A stretch of DNA of 64,000 nt from Comamonadaceae bacterium (GTDB lineage Bacteria > Pseudomonadota > Gammaproteobacteria > Burkholderiales > Burkholderiaceae_C), in assembly GCA_947452785.1 (NCBI GenBank), contig CANGDZ010000002.1, forward strand, positions 1 to 64,000, in the 5' to 3' direction. The notes under the pieces were generated by a model. That model had not been told where the DNA came from. It saw only the letters and a list, made by a program, of their open reading frames with translations, and searched no databases. Below, in pieces: positions 56,584-64,000 of the stretch (its first letter is position 1; the number at the start of each line of letters is the position of its first letter). Position numbers and translations under genes: made by a program.

Positions 56584-58740
56584 TCAGGCCACGGCCTTCT
56601 TGATCTGCTCCAGCACATCCTTGGCACTGGCCGGTATGGGGGTGCCGGGGCCATAAATGCCTTTGACGCCCGCGTCGTACAACATCTCGTAGTCTTGACG
56701 CGGGATCACGCCACCGACAAAGACAATGATGTCGTCGGCGCCCTGCTTCTTAAGTTCGGCAATGATGGCGGGCACCAAGGTCTTGTGACCGGCCGCCAGC
56801 GTGGACACGCCCACGGCGTGCACGTCATTTTCAATCGCTTGGCGAGCGCATTCTTCGGGCGTCTGGAACAGCGGGCCCATGTCCACGTCAAAGCCTAAGT
56901 CGGCATAGGCAGTGGCCACCACTTTGGCGCCGCGGTCATGGCCGTCTTGGCCCAGCTTGGCGATCATCACGCGGGGGCGACGACCGTACTGTTCAGCAAA
57001 TGCGGCAATTTCATTTTGCAGTTGTTCCCAGCCTTCGGCCGAGTCATAAGCGGCAGCGTAAACACCAGTCACCTTTTGGGTATCGGCGCGGTGGCGTCCG
57101 TAAACAGATTCCAACGCGTCAGAAACTTCGCCCACCGTGGCCCGCAGGCGCATGGCTTGGATCGTCAACTCCAGCAAGTTACCTTTGCCTGAGGCAGCCG
57201 AAGCGGTCAAAGCGTCCAACGCAGCTTGCACCTTGGCGCTGTCACGGGTGGCGCGGATGTGCTTGAGGCGTTCAATCTGGCCGTCACGCACTTTCACATT
57301 GTCTATGGACAAACTGTCCATGGCATCTTCTTTGTCCAGCTTGTATTTGTTGACGCCGACGATCACGTCTTTGCCGGAGTCGATGCGGGCCTGCTTTTCA
57401 GCAGCGGCGGCTTCGATTTTGAGCTTGGCCCAACCGCTGTCCACCGCCTTGGTCATGCCACCCATGGCTTCGACTTCCTCAATGATCGACCAGGCCTTGT
57501 CGGCCATCTCTTGCGTCAACGATTCCATCATGAAACTGCCGGCCCAAGGATCGATCACGCTGGTGATGTGGGTTTCTTCTTGAATGATGAGCTGCGTGTT
57601 GCGGGCAATGCGCGATGAAAATTCGGTGGGCAGCGCAATCGCTTCGTCCAGCGAGTTGGTGTGCAGCGACTGGGTGCCACCAAACACAGCAGCCATGGCT
57701 TCGATGGTGGTGCGCACCACGTTGTTGTAGGGGTCTTGCTCGGTAAGTGACCAGCCCGAGGTCTGGCTGTGAGTGCGCAGCATCAGGCTCTTGGGATTCT
57801 TGGCGTCAAAGCCCTTCATGATTCGGCACCACAGCAAACGGGCCGCACGCATCTTGGCAATTTCCAAGTAAAAATTCATGCCCACGGCCCAGAAAAACGA
57901 CAAGCGTCCAGCAAAGCCGTCCACGTCCATACCCTTGGCAATGGCGGTCTTCACATACTCTTTGCCGTCGGCCAAGGTGAAGGCCATCTCCAGCGCTTGG
58001 TTGGCACCGGCTTCTTGCATGTGGTAACCCGAAATCGAGATCGAGTTGAACTTGGGCATGTGCTTGGCGGTGTATTCGATGATGTCGCCGATGATCTTCA
58101 TCGACGGCTCAGGCGGGTAAATGTAGGTGTTGCGCACCATGAACTCTTTCAGAATGTCGTTCTGAATCGTTCCGCTCAATTGGTCTTGCGCCACGCCCTG
58201 CTCTTCGGCGGCCACCACGTAACCCGCCAGCACCGGCAGCACAGCGCCGTTCATGGTCATGGAGACCGACACCTTGTCCAGCGGGATCTGGTTAAACAAG
58301 ATCTTCATGTCCTCAACCGAGTCGATGGCCACACCGGCCTTGCCCACATCACCTTCGACGCGGGGATGGTCCGAGTCGTAACCGCGGTGGGTGGCAAGAT
58401 CAAACGCCACCGACACGCCCTGCCCGCCTGCAGCTAGCGCCTTGCGGTAAAACGCGTTCGACTCTTCGGCCGTAGAGAAGCCGGCGTACTGGCGGATTGT
58501 CCAAGGACGCACCGCGTACATGGTGGCCTGTGGACCGCGCAAGAAGGGCTCAAAGCCTGGGAGCGTGTTGACGTAGGGCAAATTTTCCGTGTCAGCCGCC
58601 GTGTACAAGGGCTTGACGATGATGCCGTCAGGCGTCTTCCAGTTCAGCGCGCTCACGTCGCCACCGGGAGCCGACTTGATGGCTGCTTTTTGCCAGGCTT
58701 CCAAGTTGGAGGCGTTGAATTCAAAGGATTTAGACGACAT
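56584..58740 (-). CDS. Methylmalonyl-CoA mutase (B12-dependent)
   Basis: 718 residues from ATG 58740 ([14 protein letters not shown]); homodimer type with both domains on one chain. TIM barrel with the CoA channel ([41 protein letters not shown]) and the C-terminal cobalamin domain with DGHDRG, whose His is the lower cobalt ligand, and the GGVIPRQDY strand. Converts L-methylmalonyl-CoA to succinyl-CoA. First gene of the operon mcm-meaB-pccB-pccA-epimerase. The 183 bp upstream are shared with a divergent GntR gene. Names in use include mcm, mutAB and scpA, so I leave the symbol empty. Confidence 0.95.
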   Translation of the reverse strand: MSSKSFEFNASNLEAWQKAAIKSAPGGDVSALNWKTPDGIIVKPLYTAADTENLPYVNTLPGFEPFLRGPQATMYAVRPWTIRQYAGFSTAEESNAFYRKALAAGGQGVSVAFDLATHRGYDSDHPRVEGDVGKAGVAIDSVEDMKILFNQIPLDKVSVSMTMNGAVLPVLAGYVVAAEEQGVAQDQLSGTIQNDILKEFMVRNTYIYPPEPSMKIIGDIIEYTAKHMPKFNSISISGYHMQEAGANQALEMAFTLADGKEYVKTAIAKGMDVDGFAGRLSFFWAVGMNFYLEIAKMRAARLLWCRIMKGFDAKNPKSLMLRTHSQTSGWSLTEQDPYNNVVRTTIEAMAAVFGGTQSLHTNSLDEAIALPTEFSSRIARNTQLIIQEETHITSVIDPWAGSFMMESLTQEMADKAWSIIEEVEAMGGMTKAVDSGWAKLKIEAAAAEKQARIDSGKDVIVGVNKYKLDKEDAMDSLSIDNVKVRDGQIERLKHIRATRDSAKVQAALDALTASAASGKGNLLELTIQAMRLRATVGEVSDALESVYGRHRADTQKVTGVYAAAYDSAEGWEQLQNEIAAFAEQYGRRPRVMIAKLGQDGHDRGAKVVATAYADLGFDVDMGPLFQTPEECARQAIENDVHAVGVSTLAAGHKTLVPAIIAELKKQGADDIIVFVGGVIPRQDYEMLYDAGVKGIYGPGTPIPASAKDVLEQIKKAVA

Positions 58741-58819
58741 GACTGAGCACTTTCGAAACAAAAATGAACTGGGACAGATTTTGGCGCCGATGGCCGTGTA
58801 TCTGCTTACAAATTTCGTG

Positions 58820-58835
58820 ATTCATAATTATTGAT
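58820..58835. promoter_or_regulatory. Candidate GntR operator between mcm and the regulator gene
   Basis: ATTCATAATTATTGAT is an imperfect palindrome (12 of 16 positions symmetric) in the A/T-rich middle of the divergent region, 80 bp before the mutase ATG and 89 bp before the regulator ATG. Its position fits control of both genes; the sequence does not prove it. Confidence 0.35.
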
Positions 58836-58923
58836 GCAAAATATTTTAACCGGCTTACAATCTCAAATACAAGTTCCGCTCTCAAAATTCAACCGTTCAC
58901 CCCTTCTCCATCTTTTTTAAACG

Positions 58924-59559
58924 ATGTCAGCCCTGTCCCTTGCACCGCGCGCCCTGTATGAAGAAGTAGCAGAACTGTTGCGACAACGGATTTTTGCGCG
59001 GGAGCTGGAAGCAGGCAGCTGGATTGACGAGTTGCGCATTGCCCAAGCGTTGGGAATTAGCCGCACCCCGCTGCGAGAAGCGCTGAAAGTGCTGGCTGCC
59101 GAAGGTTTGGTGACCATGAAGGTGCGCCGAGGCGCTTATGTCACCGAAGTCAGTGAAAAAGACCTGCGCGACGTCTATCACCTGCTGTCCTTGCTCGAAT
59201 CAGACGCAGCCCGCGTTGTCGCCAGCTGCGCCACCGACGAGCAAATGACGCAAATCCAGGTCCTTCAAACGGCGCTGGAAGCCGCCATGAACGACCGCGA
59301 TCGCTTTTTCGAGCTCAACGAAAACTTTCACATGCTGCTTTTGGGTATTGCCGACAACCGTTGGCGCGACCAAATGGTGGCTGACCTGCGCAAAGTCATG
59401 AAGCTCAATCGCCACCATTCTTTGTTCAAAGAAGGCCGCATAGCGCAGTCACTGGCCGAACACCAAAGCATCGTGCAGGCCTTGGTGGCACGCCAACCCG
59501 AACAAGCCGCGCAGCGCATGTCGGCGCACTTTATGAACGGTTTGCAAGCGGCGCAATGA
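58924..59559 (+). CDS. GntR-family regulator (FCD), probable controller of the propionyl-CoA operon
   Basis: 211 residues. Winged helix at about 9-75 (LYEEVAELLRQRIFARELEA, ISRTPLREALKVLAAEGLV), then FCD helices with ligand or metal residues around DVYHLLSLLESDAARVV, FELNENFHMLLLG and SLAEHQSIVQAL (His and Asp positions kept). FCD regulators sense carboxylic acids or their CoA esters. Divergent from mcm; an autoregulated propionate or methylmalonate sensor is the natural guess. Its stop lies 3 bp from the convergent transporter stop. Confidence 0.88.
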   Translation: MSALSLAPRALYEEVAELLRQRIFARELEAGSWIDELRIAQALGISRTPLREALKVLAAEGLVTMKVRRGAYVTEVSEKDLRDVYHLLSLLESDAARVVASCATDEQMTQIQVLQTALEAAMNDRDRFFELNENFHMLLLGIADNRWRDQMVADLRKVMKLNRHHSLFKEGRIAQSLAEHQSIVQALVARQPEQAAQRMSAHFMNGLQAAQ

Positions 59560-59562
59560 GTC

Positions 59563-60510
59563 TCAGCTGGGGTCGCGGGCCGGGACAAGGCTTGCAGTCT
59601 GAGGCTTGAAGGCCATCACCAAACCGACGCCCGACAAAATCAAAGCTCCGCCTACCAGGTGGTGCCAGCCCATGGGCTCGCCCAACAACAACCAAGCGGC
59701 CAAACCCGCATAAAGCGGCCCCAGGTACAGGGTCACCGCCACCCGGCTGGTGCCCAAAATTTTCTGCGTCCAGCCGTAAATCCAATACGCCCCAAGTCCT
59801 GGCACCAAAGCGGTCAAGCCAATCAGTCCATAGGCGGCCTGACCCAGCGGCGGCGTATCGGCCGAAGCCAGCTCCCACAGCGAAAAGGGCAAGAGCACGA
59901 CCACACCGCCCATGCAAATGGTGGCCAGGCGTGCCGTGGCACTCAAAGGGCTGTGCCACTTTTTCTGCAACAAGGCATAAGCCGCCCAAGCGATTGCGGC
60001 GGCCAGGATCCACAAGTCACCCGACACCAGCTGCACTTGCGTCAGGTGCGACCAGTCACCGCGAACCACCACATGCGCCACACCCATCAAGGCCAAGGCC
60101 ACGCCCAGCATTTGCCGCTTGGCAAAAGACTCACCCAACCATAGCACCGAGCCCACGGCAATCATGATGGGTGAAGAAGCATAGATGAGCGAGATGTTCA
60201 TGGCACTGGTGCTTTGGCCAGCGATGTAGACCCAGGCGCCGCAGATCCACATGCCGCAAGCGCCCAAGATGACCGATTGGTACCAGGTGGCCAGTACCCA
60301 TTGGCGCATGCGCCACAGCTCCTGGCGCGCCAGAAGGGTAAGGATCAAACCCGCCAGACTCCAGCGACCGAAAGCCAAGATATGGGGCGCGACCACACCG
60401 GGCGCGATGCGGGCCGAAATTTGATTTACGGTCCAGAGCATGGGTGTCAACCAGATCAGCACCAAGGCGATACGGGTGTGCGCCGCCAGGCGCTGGGCGT
60501 TAAAAGGCAT
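59563..60510 (-). CDS. EamA/DMT-family transporter
   Basis: 315-residue inner-membrane protein with about ten hydrophobic helices in two EamA halves (start IALVLIWLTPMLWTVNQISA; repeat beginning near GDLWILAAAIAWAAYALLQK). Motif YASSPIMIAVGSVLWLGE and ALVPGLGAYWIYGWTQ end each half. DMT exporters move amino acids, nucleotides or other metabolites; the substrate is not seen. Its start overlaps the dusA stop by 11 bp, so it is co-transcribed with dusA. Confidence 0.87.
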   Translation of the reverse strand: MPFNAQRLAAHTRIALVLIWLTPMLWTVNQISARIAPGVVAPHILAFGRWSLAGLILTLLARQELWRMRQWVLATWYQSVILGACGMWICGAWVYIAGQSTSAMNISLIYASSPIMIAVGSVLWLGESFAKRQMLGVALALMGVAHVVVRGDWSHLTQVQLVSGDLWILAAAIAWAAYALLQKKWHSPLSATARLATICMGGVVVLLPFSLWELASADTPPLGQAAYGLIGLTALVPGLGAYWIYGWTQKILGTSRVAVTLYLGPLYAGLAAWLLLGEPMGWHHLVGGALILSGVGLVMAFKPQTASLVPARDPS

Positions 60511-61552
60511 CTACAGGCTTTTCTGCGCCACGGGCCAAGGCCTCACGGGCCAGCTCCCAGACTTGGCGAGGTGGCAGGGGCTTGAGCTTGTGGTTACTCC
60601 AGACCTGGCGCCAATAGCGGCTGCCGCGCTCGCCGTGGTACAGCCCCAACATGTGGCGGGCGATAGCGTACCAAGGGCAGCCGTCCTCGGCAAAGGCCCG
60701 TTCCATGTAGGCGACCATGGCTTCTTCGACCTCCTCACGATTGGGCAAGGGGTGATTGTCGCCAAAGAACTCGGCGTCCCAGGTGCTGAGCAGCCAAGGG
60801 TTGTAATAAGCCTCACGCCCGATCATGACGCCATCAGCCTGCTGCAAATGCAGGGCAATTTCCGCGTTGGTTTTGATGCCGCCGTTCACAGCGATGGTCA
60901 AGGCCGGAAAGTCTTGTTTGAGCTGGTAGGCCAGTTCGTAGCGCAGGGGAGGGATTTCGCGGTTTTCTTTGGGACTCAAGCCGTCCAGCCATGCGTTGCG
61001 GGCATGGACGATGAACACCCCGCAACCCGCGTCGCTCACGGTACCGACAAAGTCGCGCACAAAGTCGTAACTCTCGATCTTGTCGATGCCAATACGGTGC
61101 TTGACCGTCACAGGCAGATCGACCACATCCCGCATGGCCTTGACGCCATCTGCTACGGTGCGCGGCTCGTTCATCAAACAAGCGCCAAAAGCGCCACGCT
61201 GAACCCGGTCTGAAGGACAGCCGCAGTTGAGATTGATTTCGTCGTAACCCCAAGCCTGCCCCAGTTTGGCGGCATGGGCCAGATCGGCGGTGTCGCTACC
61301 GCCCAGTTGTAACGCCACCGGATGCTCTTCAGCATTGAAGCGCAAATGCCGTTGCTCACTGCCGTGGCGCAAAGCGCCTGTGGTCACCATCTCGGTGTAG
61401 AGCAAAGTGTGGCGGGTGAGCAGACGGTGGAAAAAACGGCAATGGCGGTCAGTCCAATCCATCATGGGGGCGACGGACAAGCGCCAAGGGTTTGGCGAAA
61501 ATGGACTCTTCGCTTGACCTTCGTCAGCGAGGCCTTGATGTGAACTGAACAT
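60500..61552 (-). CDS. dusA: tRNA-dihydrouridine synthase A
   Basis: 350-residue FMN enzyme that reduces uridine in the tRNA D-loop. LSVAPMMDWTDRHCRFFHRL, LQLGGSDTADLAHAAKL, the catalytic Cys in NLNCGCPSDRVQRGAFGAC, KHRIGID and VNGGIKTNAEIALHLQ identify it as the DusA type (positions 20/20a). The extra N-terminal 20 residues before the barrel are poorly conserved, so a later start cannot be excluded. Overlaps the EamA gene by 11 bp. Confidence 0.93.
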   Translation of the reverse strand: MFSSHQGLADEGQAKSPFSPNPWRLSVAPMMDWTDRHCRFFHRLLTRHTLLYTEMVTTGALRHGSEQRHLRFNAEEHPVALQLGGSDTADLAHAAKLGQAWGYDEINLNCGCPSDRVQRGAFGACLMNEPRTVADGVKAMRDVVDLPVTVKHRIGIDKIESYDFVRDFVGTVSDAGCGVFIVHARNAWLDGLSPKENREIPPLRYELAYQLKQDFPALTIAVNGGIKTNAEIALHLQQADGVMIGREAYYNPWLLSTWDAEFFGDNHPLPNREEVEEAMVAYMERAFAEDGCPWYAIARHMLGLYHGERGSRYWRQVWSNHKLKPLPPRQVWELAREALARGAEKPVDAF

Positions 61553-61686
61553 GCTCTGAAATCACCTCTTGAGGACTCTGTGTACATAACCCGCACCCAG
61601 CAAAATCCCAACCTTTGATCATAAGGTCGTGAATCCACCTCTGGCCTTGAATCCAGACATGGGACTATTTATTAAATTTAAATCCC

Positions 61687-61706
61687 TATGTGCGTTAAAG
61701 CACATA
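61687..61706. promoter_or_regulatory. 20-bp perfect palindrome-type element
   Basis: TATGTGC-GTTAAA-GCACATA, 7-bp arms and a 6-bp spacer. The half-site spacing equals that of CRP (TGTGA-N6-TCACA), with C/G in place of A/T at the inner pair. It lies in the A/T-rich gap 61553-61819, 113 bp before the small membrane protein gene and 134 bp from divergent dusA. The rest of the gap shows no gene. Confidence 0.45.
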
Positions 61707-61819
61707 CTTATTAAATACAAAATAATACATTTAGACTGCAAATAAACCCATTTGGACTTCAACCAACCCTGGTGGATGAACCTCTACAGTCGCACATCAA
61801 TCCATGAAGGAGTTATCAG

Positions 61820-62059
61820 ATGAACATCCATTTTCATCCAAAGGCAATGGCCGCAGTTGTTATGGTGTTGTTCATGGCCCTATGGGTGGCTTACACGCAT
61901 AACGATGGTGGAGTTACTCAAAGCCAGTTGATCAGTGAATCGGTGCAGTCAAGGTCTACACCGTCGTCGCCAACCTTGGTGATCTGCGGCGCTGATCAAA
62001 GTGACAGTCAGCGCAACAAGTCCTCATCGATCATCACCGTACCCTGCGGTCCCTACTGA
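61820..62059 (+). CDS. Small membrane or exported protein of unknown function
   Basis: 79 residues, preceded by a near-ideal AAGGAG seven bases before the ATG. One hydrophobic helix near the N-terminus (MAAVVMVLFMALWVAYT) acts as an anchor or signal. The rest is Ser/Gln-rich and polar, with two cysteines near the end (VICGADQSDS and VPCGPY) that could form a disulfide in the periplasm. I do not recognise a family. It stands alone between dusA (divergent) and phaB (convergent), with a palindrome upstream and a hairpin downstream. Confidence 0.62.
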   Translation: MNIHFHPKAMAAVVMVLFMALWVAYTHNDGGVTQSQLISESVQSRSTPSSPTLVICGADQSDSQRNKSSSIITVPCGPY

Positions 62060-62091
62060 GTGCGGACAATCGGCGAAAAGGTTCCCCGCAT

Positions 62092-62128
62092 CAATGAACA
62101 ACCCCGCCGATGGCGGGGTTGTTCATTG
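62092..62128. terminator. 17-bp perfect hairpin between convergent genes
   Basis: Stem CAATGAACAACCCCGCC (62092-62108), loop GAT, and the exact complement at 62112-62128. It lies 32 bp after the small-protein stop and 16 bp after the phaB stop on the other strand. No long T-run, but TTGTTCATT follows the GC part on both strands, so it can act in both directions. Confidence 0.8.
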
Positions 62129-62144
62129 GGGCGTCGGCAACGAC

Positions 62145-62882
62145 TTAACCCATGTGCAGACCGCCGTTCACCGAGAAGTCAGCGCCGGTGGCATAACCGC
62201 CTTCTTCGCTGGCGAGCCAGGCGATGATGGAGGCAATTTCGCTGGGCTTGCCCAGGCGCTTGACCGGCACGGTGTTCACGATTTTTTCCAGCACATCAGG
62301 ACGAATGGCGTTGACCATATCGGTGCCGATATAGCCAGGGCTCACGGTATTGACCGTCACGCCTTTGGTGGCCATTTCTTGCGCCAAGGCCATCGAGAAA
62401 CCATGCATGCCGGCTTTGGCGGCCGAGTAGTTGGTTTGCCCGGCTTGGCCTTTTTCACCATTAACCGATGAGATGTTGATGATGCGGCCCCAGCCTTTTT
62501 CGACCATGTCGGCGACCACTTGCTTGGTCACGTTAAACATGGAGTCCAAGTTGGTGTTCATCACAGCATCCCAGTCGTCGCGGCTCATTTTCAAGAACAT
62601 GCGGTCCTTGGTGATGCCAGCGTTGTTGACCAGCACGTCGATGCTGCCATGTTCGTCTTTGGTCTTGGTGAAGGCCTCTACGGTGGAGTCCCAGTCTCCG
62701 ACGTTGCCCACCGAGGCGAAGAAGGTGAAGCCCAGGGCTTTTTGCTCATCCAGCCATTTGGTGTAGTCACGGGTCGGGCCGCAACCTGCAATGACCTTGA
62801 AGCCCTCTTGGTGAAGGCGTTGGCAAATGGCGGTTCCGATGCCGCCCATCCCGCCGGTGACGTATGCTACTTTTTGACTCAT
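62145..62882 (-). CDS. phaB: Acetoacetyl-CoA reductase PhaB
   Basis: 245-residue SDR from ATG 62882 with AGGAG in front; a longer reading upstream is an artefact running into phaA. TGGMGGIG nucleotide loop, NNAG, and the catalytic Ser-Tyr-Lys in NISSVNG and NYSAAKAG. GYIGTDMVNAI and the C-terminal GLHMG are typical of PhaB. Reduces acetoacetyl-CoA to (R)-3-hydroxybutyryl-CoA with NADPH for PHB. 52 bp after phaA; phaC is not in the window. Confidence 0.95.
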   Translation of the reverse strand: MSQKVAYVTGGMGGIGTAICQRLHQEGFKVIAGCGPTRDYTKWLDEQKALGFTFFASVGNVGDWDSTVEAFTKTKDEHGSIDVLVNNAGITKDRMFLKMSRDDWDAVMNTNLDSMFNVTKQVVADMVEKGWGRIINISSVNGEKGQAGQTNYSAAKAGMHGFSMALAQEMATKGVTVNTVSPGYIGTDMVNAIRPDVLEKIVNTVPVKRLGKPSEIASIIAWLASEEGGYATGADFSVNGGLHMG

Positions 62883-62934
62883 GGGGTTGTCTCCTAAATA
62901 TGAGTGGGTTGAAAAGAATCTTTTATTCGAAAAA

Positions 62935-64000
62935 TCAGGCACGTTCAAGCGCAAGGGACACGCCCATGCCGCCGCCGATGCACAAAGCAGCCAGCCCTTT
63001 TTTGGCATCACGGCGTTGCATCTCGTGCAACAGCGACACCAAAATGCGGCAACCGGACGCACCAATGGGGTGGCCAATCGCGATCGCACCGCCGTTGACG
63101 TTGACCTTCAGCGGGTCGATACCGAGTGCGTTGTTCACAGCGCAAGCTTGTGCGGCAAACGCTTCGTTCAATTCAAACAGGTCCACATCGCTGGCATTCC
63201 AGCCGGCGCGGGCCAGGGCTTTGCGTGAGGCGGGCACGGGACCCATGCCCATGGTGGCGGGATCCAGACCACTGGTACCAAAGGCGGCGATGCGGGCCAG
63301 GGGCTTGAGCCCCAGTGCTGCCGCTTTGGCCGCAGACATGACCACCACGGCAGCCGCACCGTCGTTGATGCCCGACGCATTGCCAGCGGTGACGCTGCCG
63401 GCTTTGTCAAAAGCGGGGCGCAAACCGGCCAATGCTTCGGCGCTGGTTTTTTGATTCACGTATTCGTCAGTGTCAAAAATGACGGGGTCGCCTTTGCGCT
63501 GTGGAATCGAGACCGGCACGATCTCGTCTTTGAAGCGACCAGCTTGAATGGCGGCCGTGGCCTTGCGCTGACTGGACAGTGCCAATTCGTCTTGCATCTG
63601 ACGGGTTATGCCATGTTCTTTGGCCACGTTTTCAGCGGTGATGCCCATGTGGTACTGGTTGTACACGTCCCACAGGCCGTCCACGATCATGGTGTCGACC
63701 ATGTTCCAGTTGCCCATGCGCATACCGTCGCGCGAGCCCATCAACACGTGTGGCGAGGCACTCATGTTTTCTTGACCACCGGCGACCACAATCTCGCTGT
63801 CACCCCAGGCCACGGCTTGGGCCGCCAGCATGACGGCTTTGAGGCCTGAACCGCACACCGCATTAATGGTCAAGGCGGGGGTTTCTTTGGCCACACCGGC
63901 CTTCATCATGGCTTGGCGCGCGGGGTTTTGCCCAGCACCTGCGGCCAGCACTTGGCCCATGATGACTTCACCAATTTGGTCAAATGACAAACCCGAGCGG
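62935..64000 (-). CDS. phaA: Acetyl-CoA C-acetyltransferase (beta-ketothiolase), 5' end outside window
   Basis: About 355 C-terminal residues of a thiolase; the frame continues to the right edge ([15 protein letters not shown]), so the first 40 or so residues are missing. Catalytic Cys in [11 protein letters not shown], His in [15 protein letters not shown], and the second Cys in ALCIGGGMG. Condenses two acetyl-CoA to acetoacetyl-CoA, the first PHB step; in reverse it ends beta-oxidation. Order phaA-phaB is the standard PHB pair. A TTG near the edge is not the start. Confidence 0.93.
   Translation of the reverse strand, partial: RSGLSFDQIGEVIMGQVLAAGAGQNPARQAMMKAGVAKETPALTINAVCGSGLKAVMLAAQAVAWGDSEIVVAGGQENMSASPHVLMGSRDGMRMGNWNMVDTMIVDGLWDVYNQYHMGITAENVAKEHGITRQMQDELALSSQRKATAAIQAGRFKDEIVPVSIPQRKGDPVIFDTDEYVNQKTSAEALAGLRPAFDKAGSVTAGNASGINDGAAAVVVMSAAKAAALGLKPLARIAAFGTSGLDPATMGMGPVPASRKALARAGWNASDVDLFELNEAFAAQACAVNNALGIDPLKVNVNGGAIAIGHPIGASGCRILVSLLHEMQRRDAKKGLAALCIGGGMGVSLALERA

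Overview
The window looks like a chromosomal segment of a betaproteobacterium in the Burkholderiales, most likely Comamonadaceae. This is inferred from four orphan Bug/TctC-type periplasmic receptors, a compact isc operon (iscRSUA-hscBA-fdx), many acyl-CoA and polyhydroxybutyrate (PHB) genes, and protein flavour. No species can be named from the sequence alone. I see no insertion sequences, prophage, CRISPR array or toxin-antitoxin module. It reads as ordinary chromosome with a strongly catabolic accessory part (about 1-38 kb) and a conserved housekeeping part (about 39-64 kb).

Layout, left part. A truncated c4-like dihaem cytochrome and a TonB-dependent receptor open the window. An exported M20 peptidase and a B3-like metallo-beta-lactamase-fold lipoprotein follow. 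Then come small catabolic clusters: Bug receptor plus medium-chain dehydrogenase, an ABC-type solute-binding protein translationally coupled to an acyl-CoA ligase, a CRY-DASH photolyase, and a GntR / AA_synth (DUF1185) / TauD-type oxygenase group divergent from a dienelactone hydrolase. An MFS exporter and a YdiI-like thioesterase lead into a three-gene 2-oxoacid oxidoreductase operon (korC-korA-korB-like) with 4-bp overlaps. A convergent YqjD-YqjE-YqjK-like envelope operon follows, with a perfect FNR-type box placed exactly at -41.5 relative to a good -10. Next are another Bug/dehydrogenase pair, an epoxide hydrolase-like protein, two AMP-dependent acyl-CoA ligases, a cupin, an exported methyltransferase-like protein, FadH, a LON-domain protein, a fourth Bug receptor and a PEP mutase/isocitrate lyase-family enzyme. 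A decayed SDR gene lies beside the last.

Layout, right part. tRNA-Val(CAC), dnaQ, the isc operon, uvrB, an aromatic/aspartate aminotransferase, and phaZ with an unusual Lys/Ala/Pro tail coupled to an RnfB-like ferredoxin. Then comes a complete propionyl-CoA to succinyl-CoA operon (mcm-meaB-pccB-pccA and an epimerase-like VOC protein), divergent from a GntR regulator. An EamA transporter, dusA, a small membrane protein, phaB and a truncated phaA close the window.

How the parts fit. The left side suggests uptake (Bug proteins, solute-binding protein), CoA activation (three ligases) and degradation (FadH, epimerase/mutase route) of organic acids. Carbon and reductant would be stored as PHB through PhaA/PhaB and released by PhaZ. 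KorCAB would link 2-oxoacid oxidation to ferredoxin or NADPH. Its upstream CRP/FNR-like site and the FNR box on the neighbouring operon hint at low-oxygen control; this is inference.
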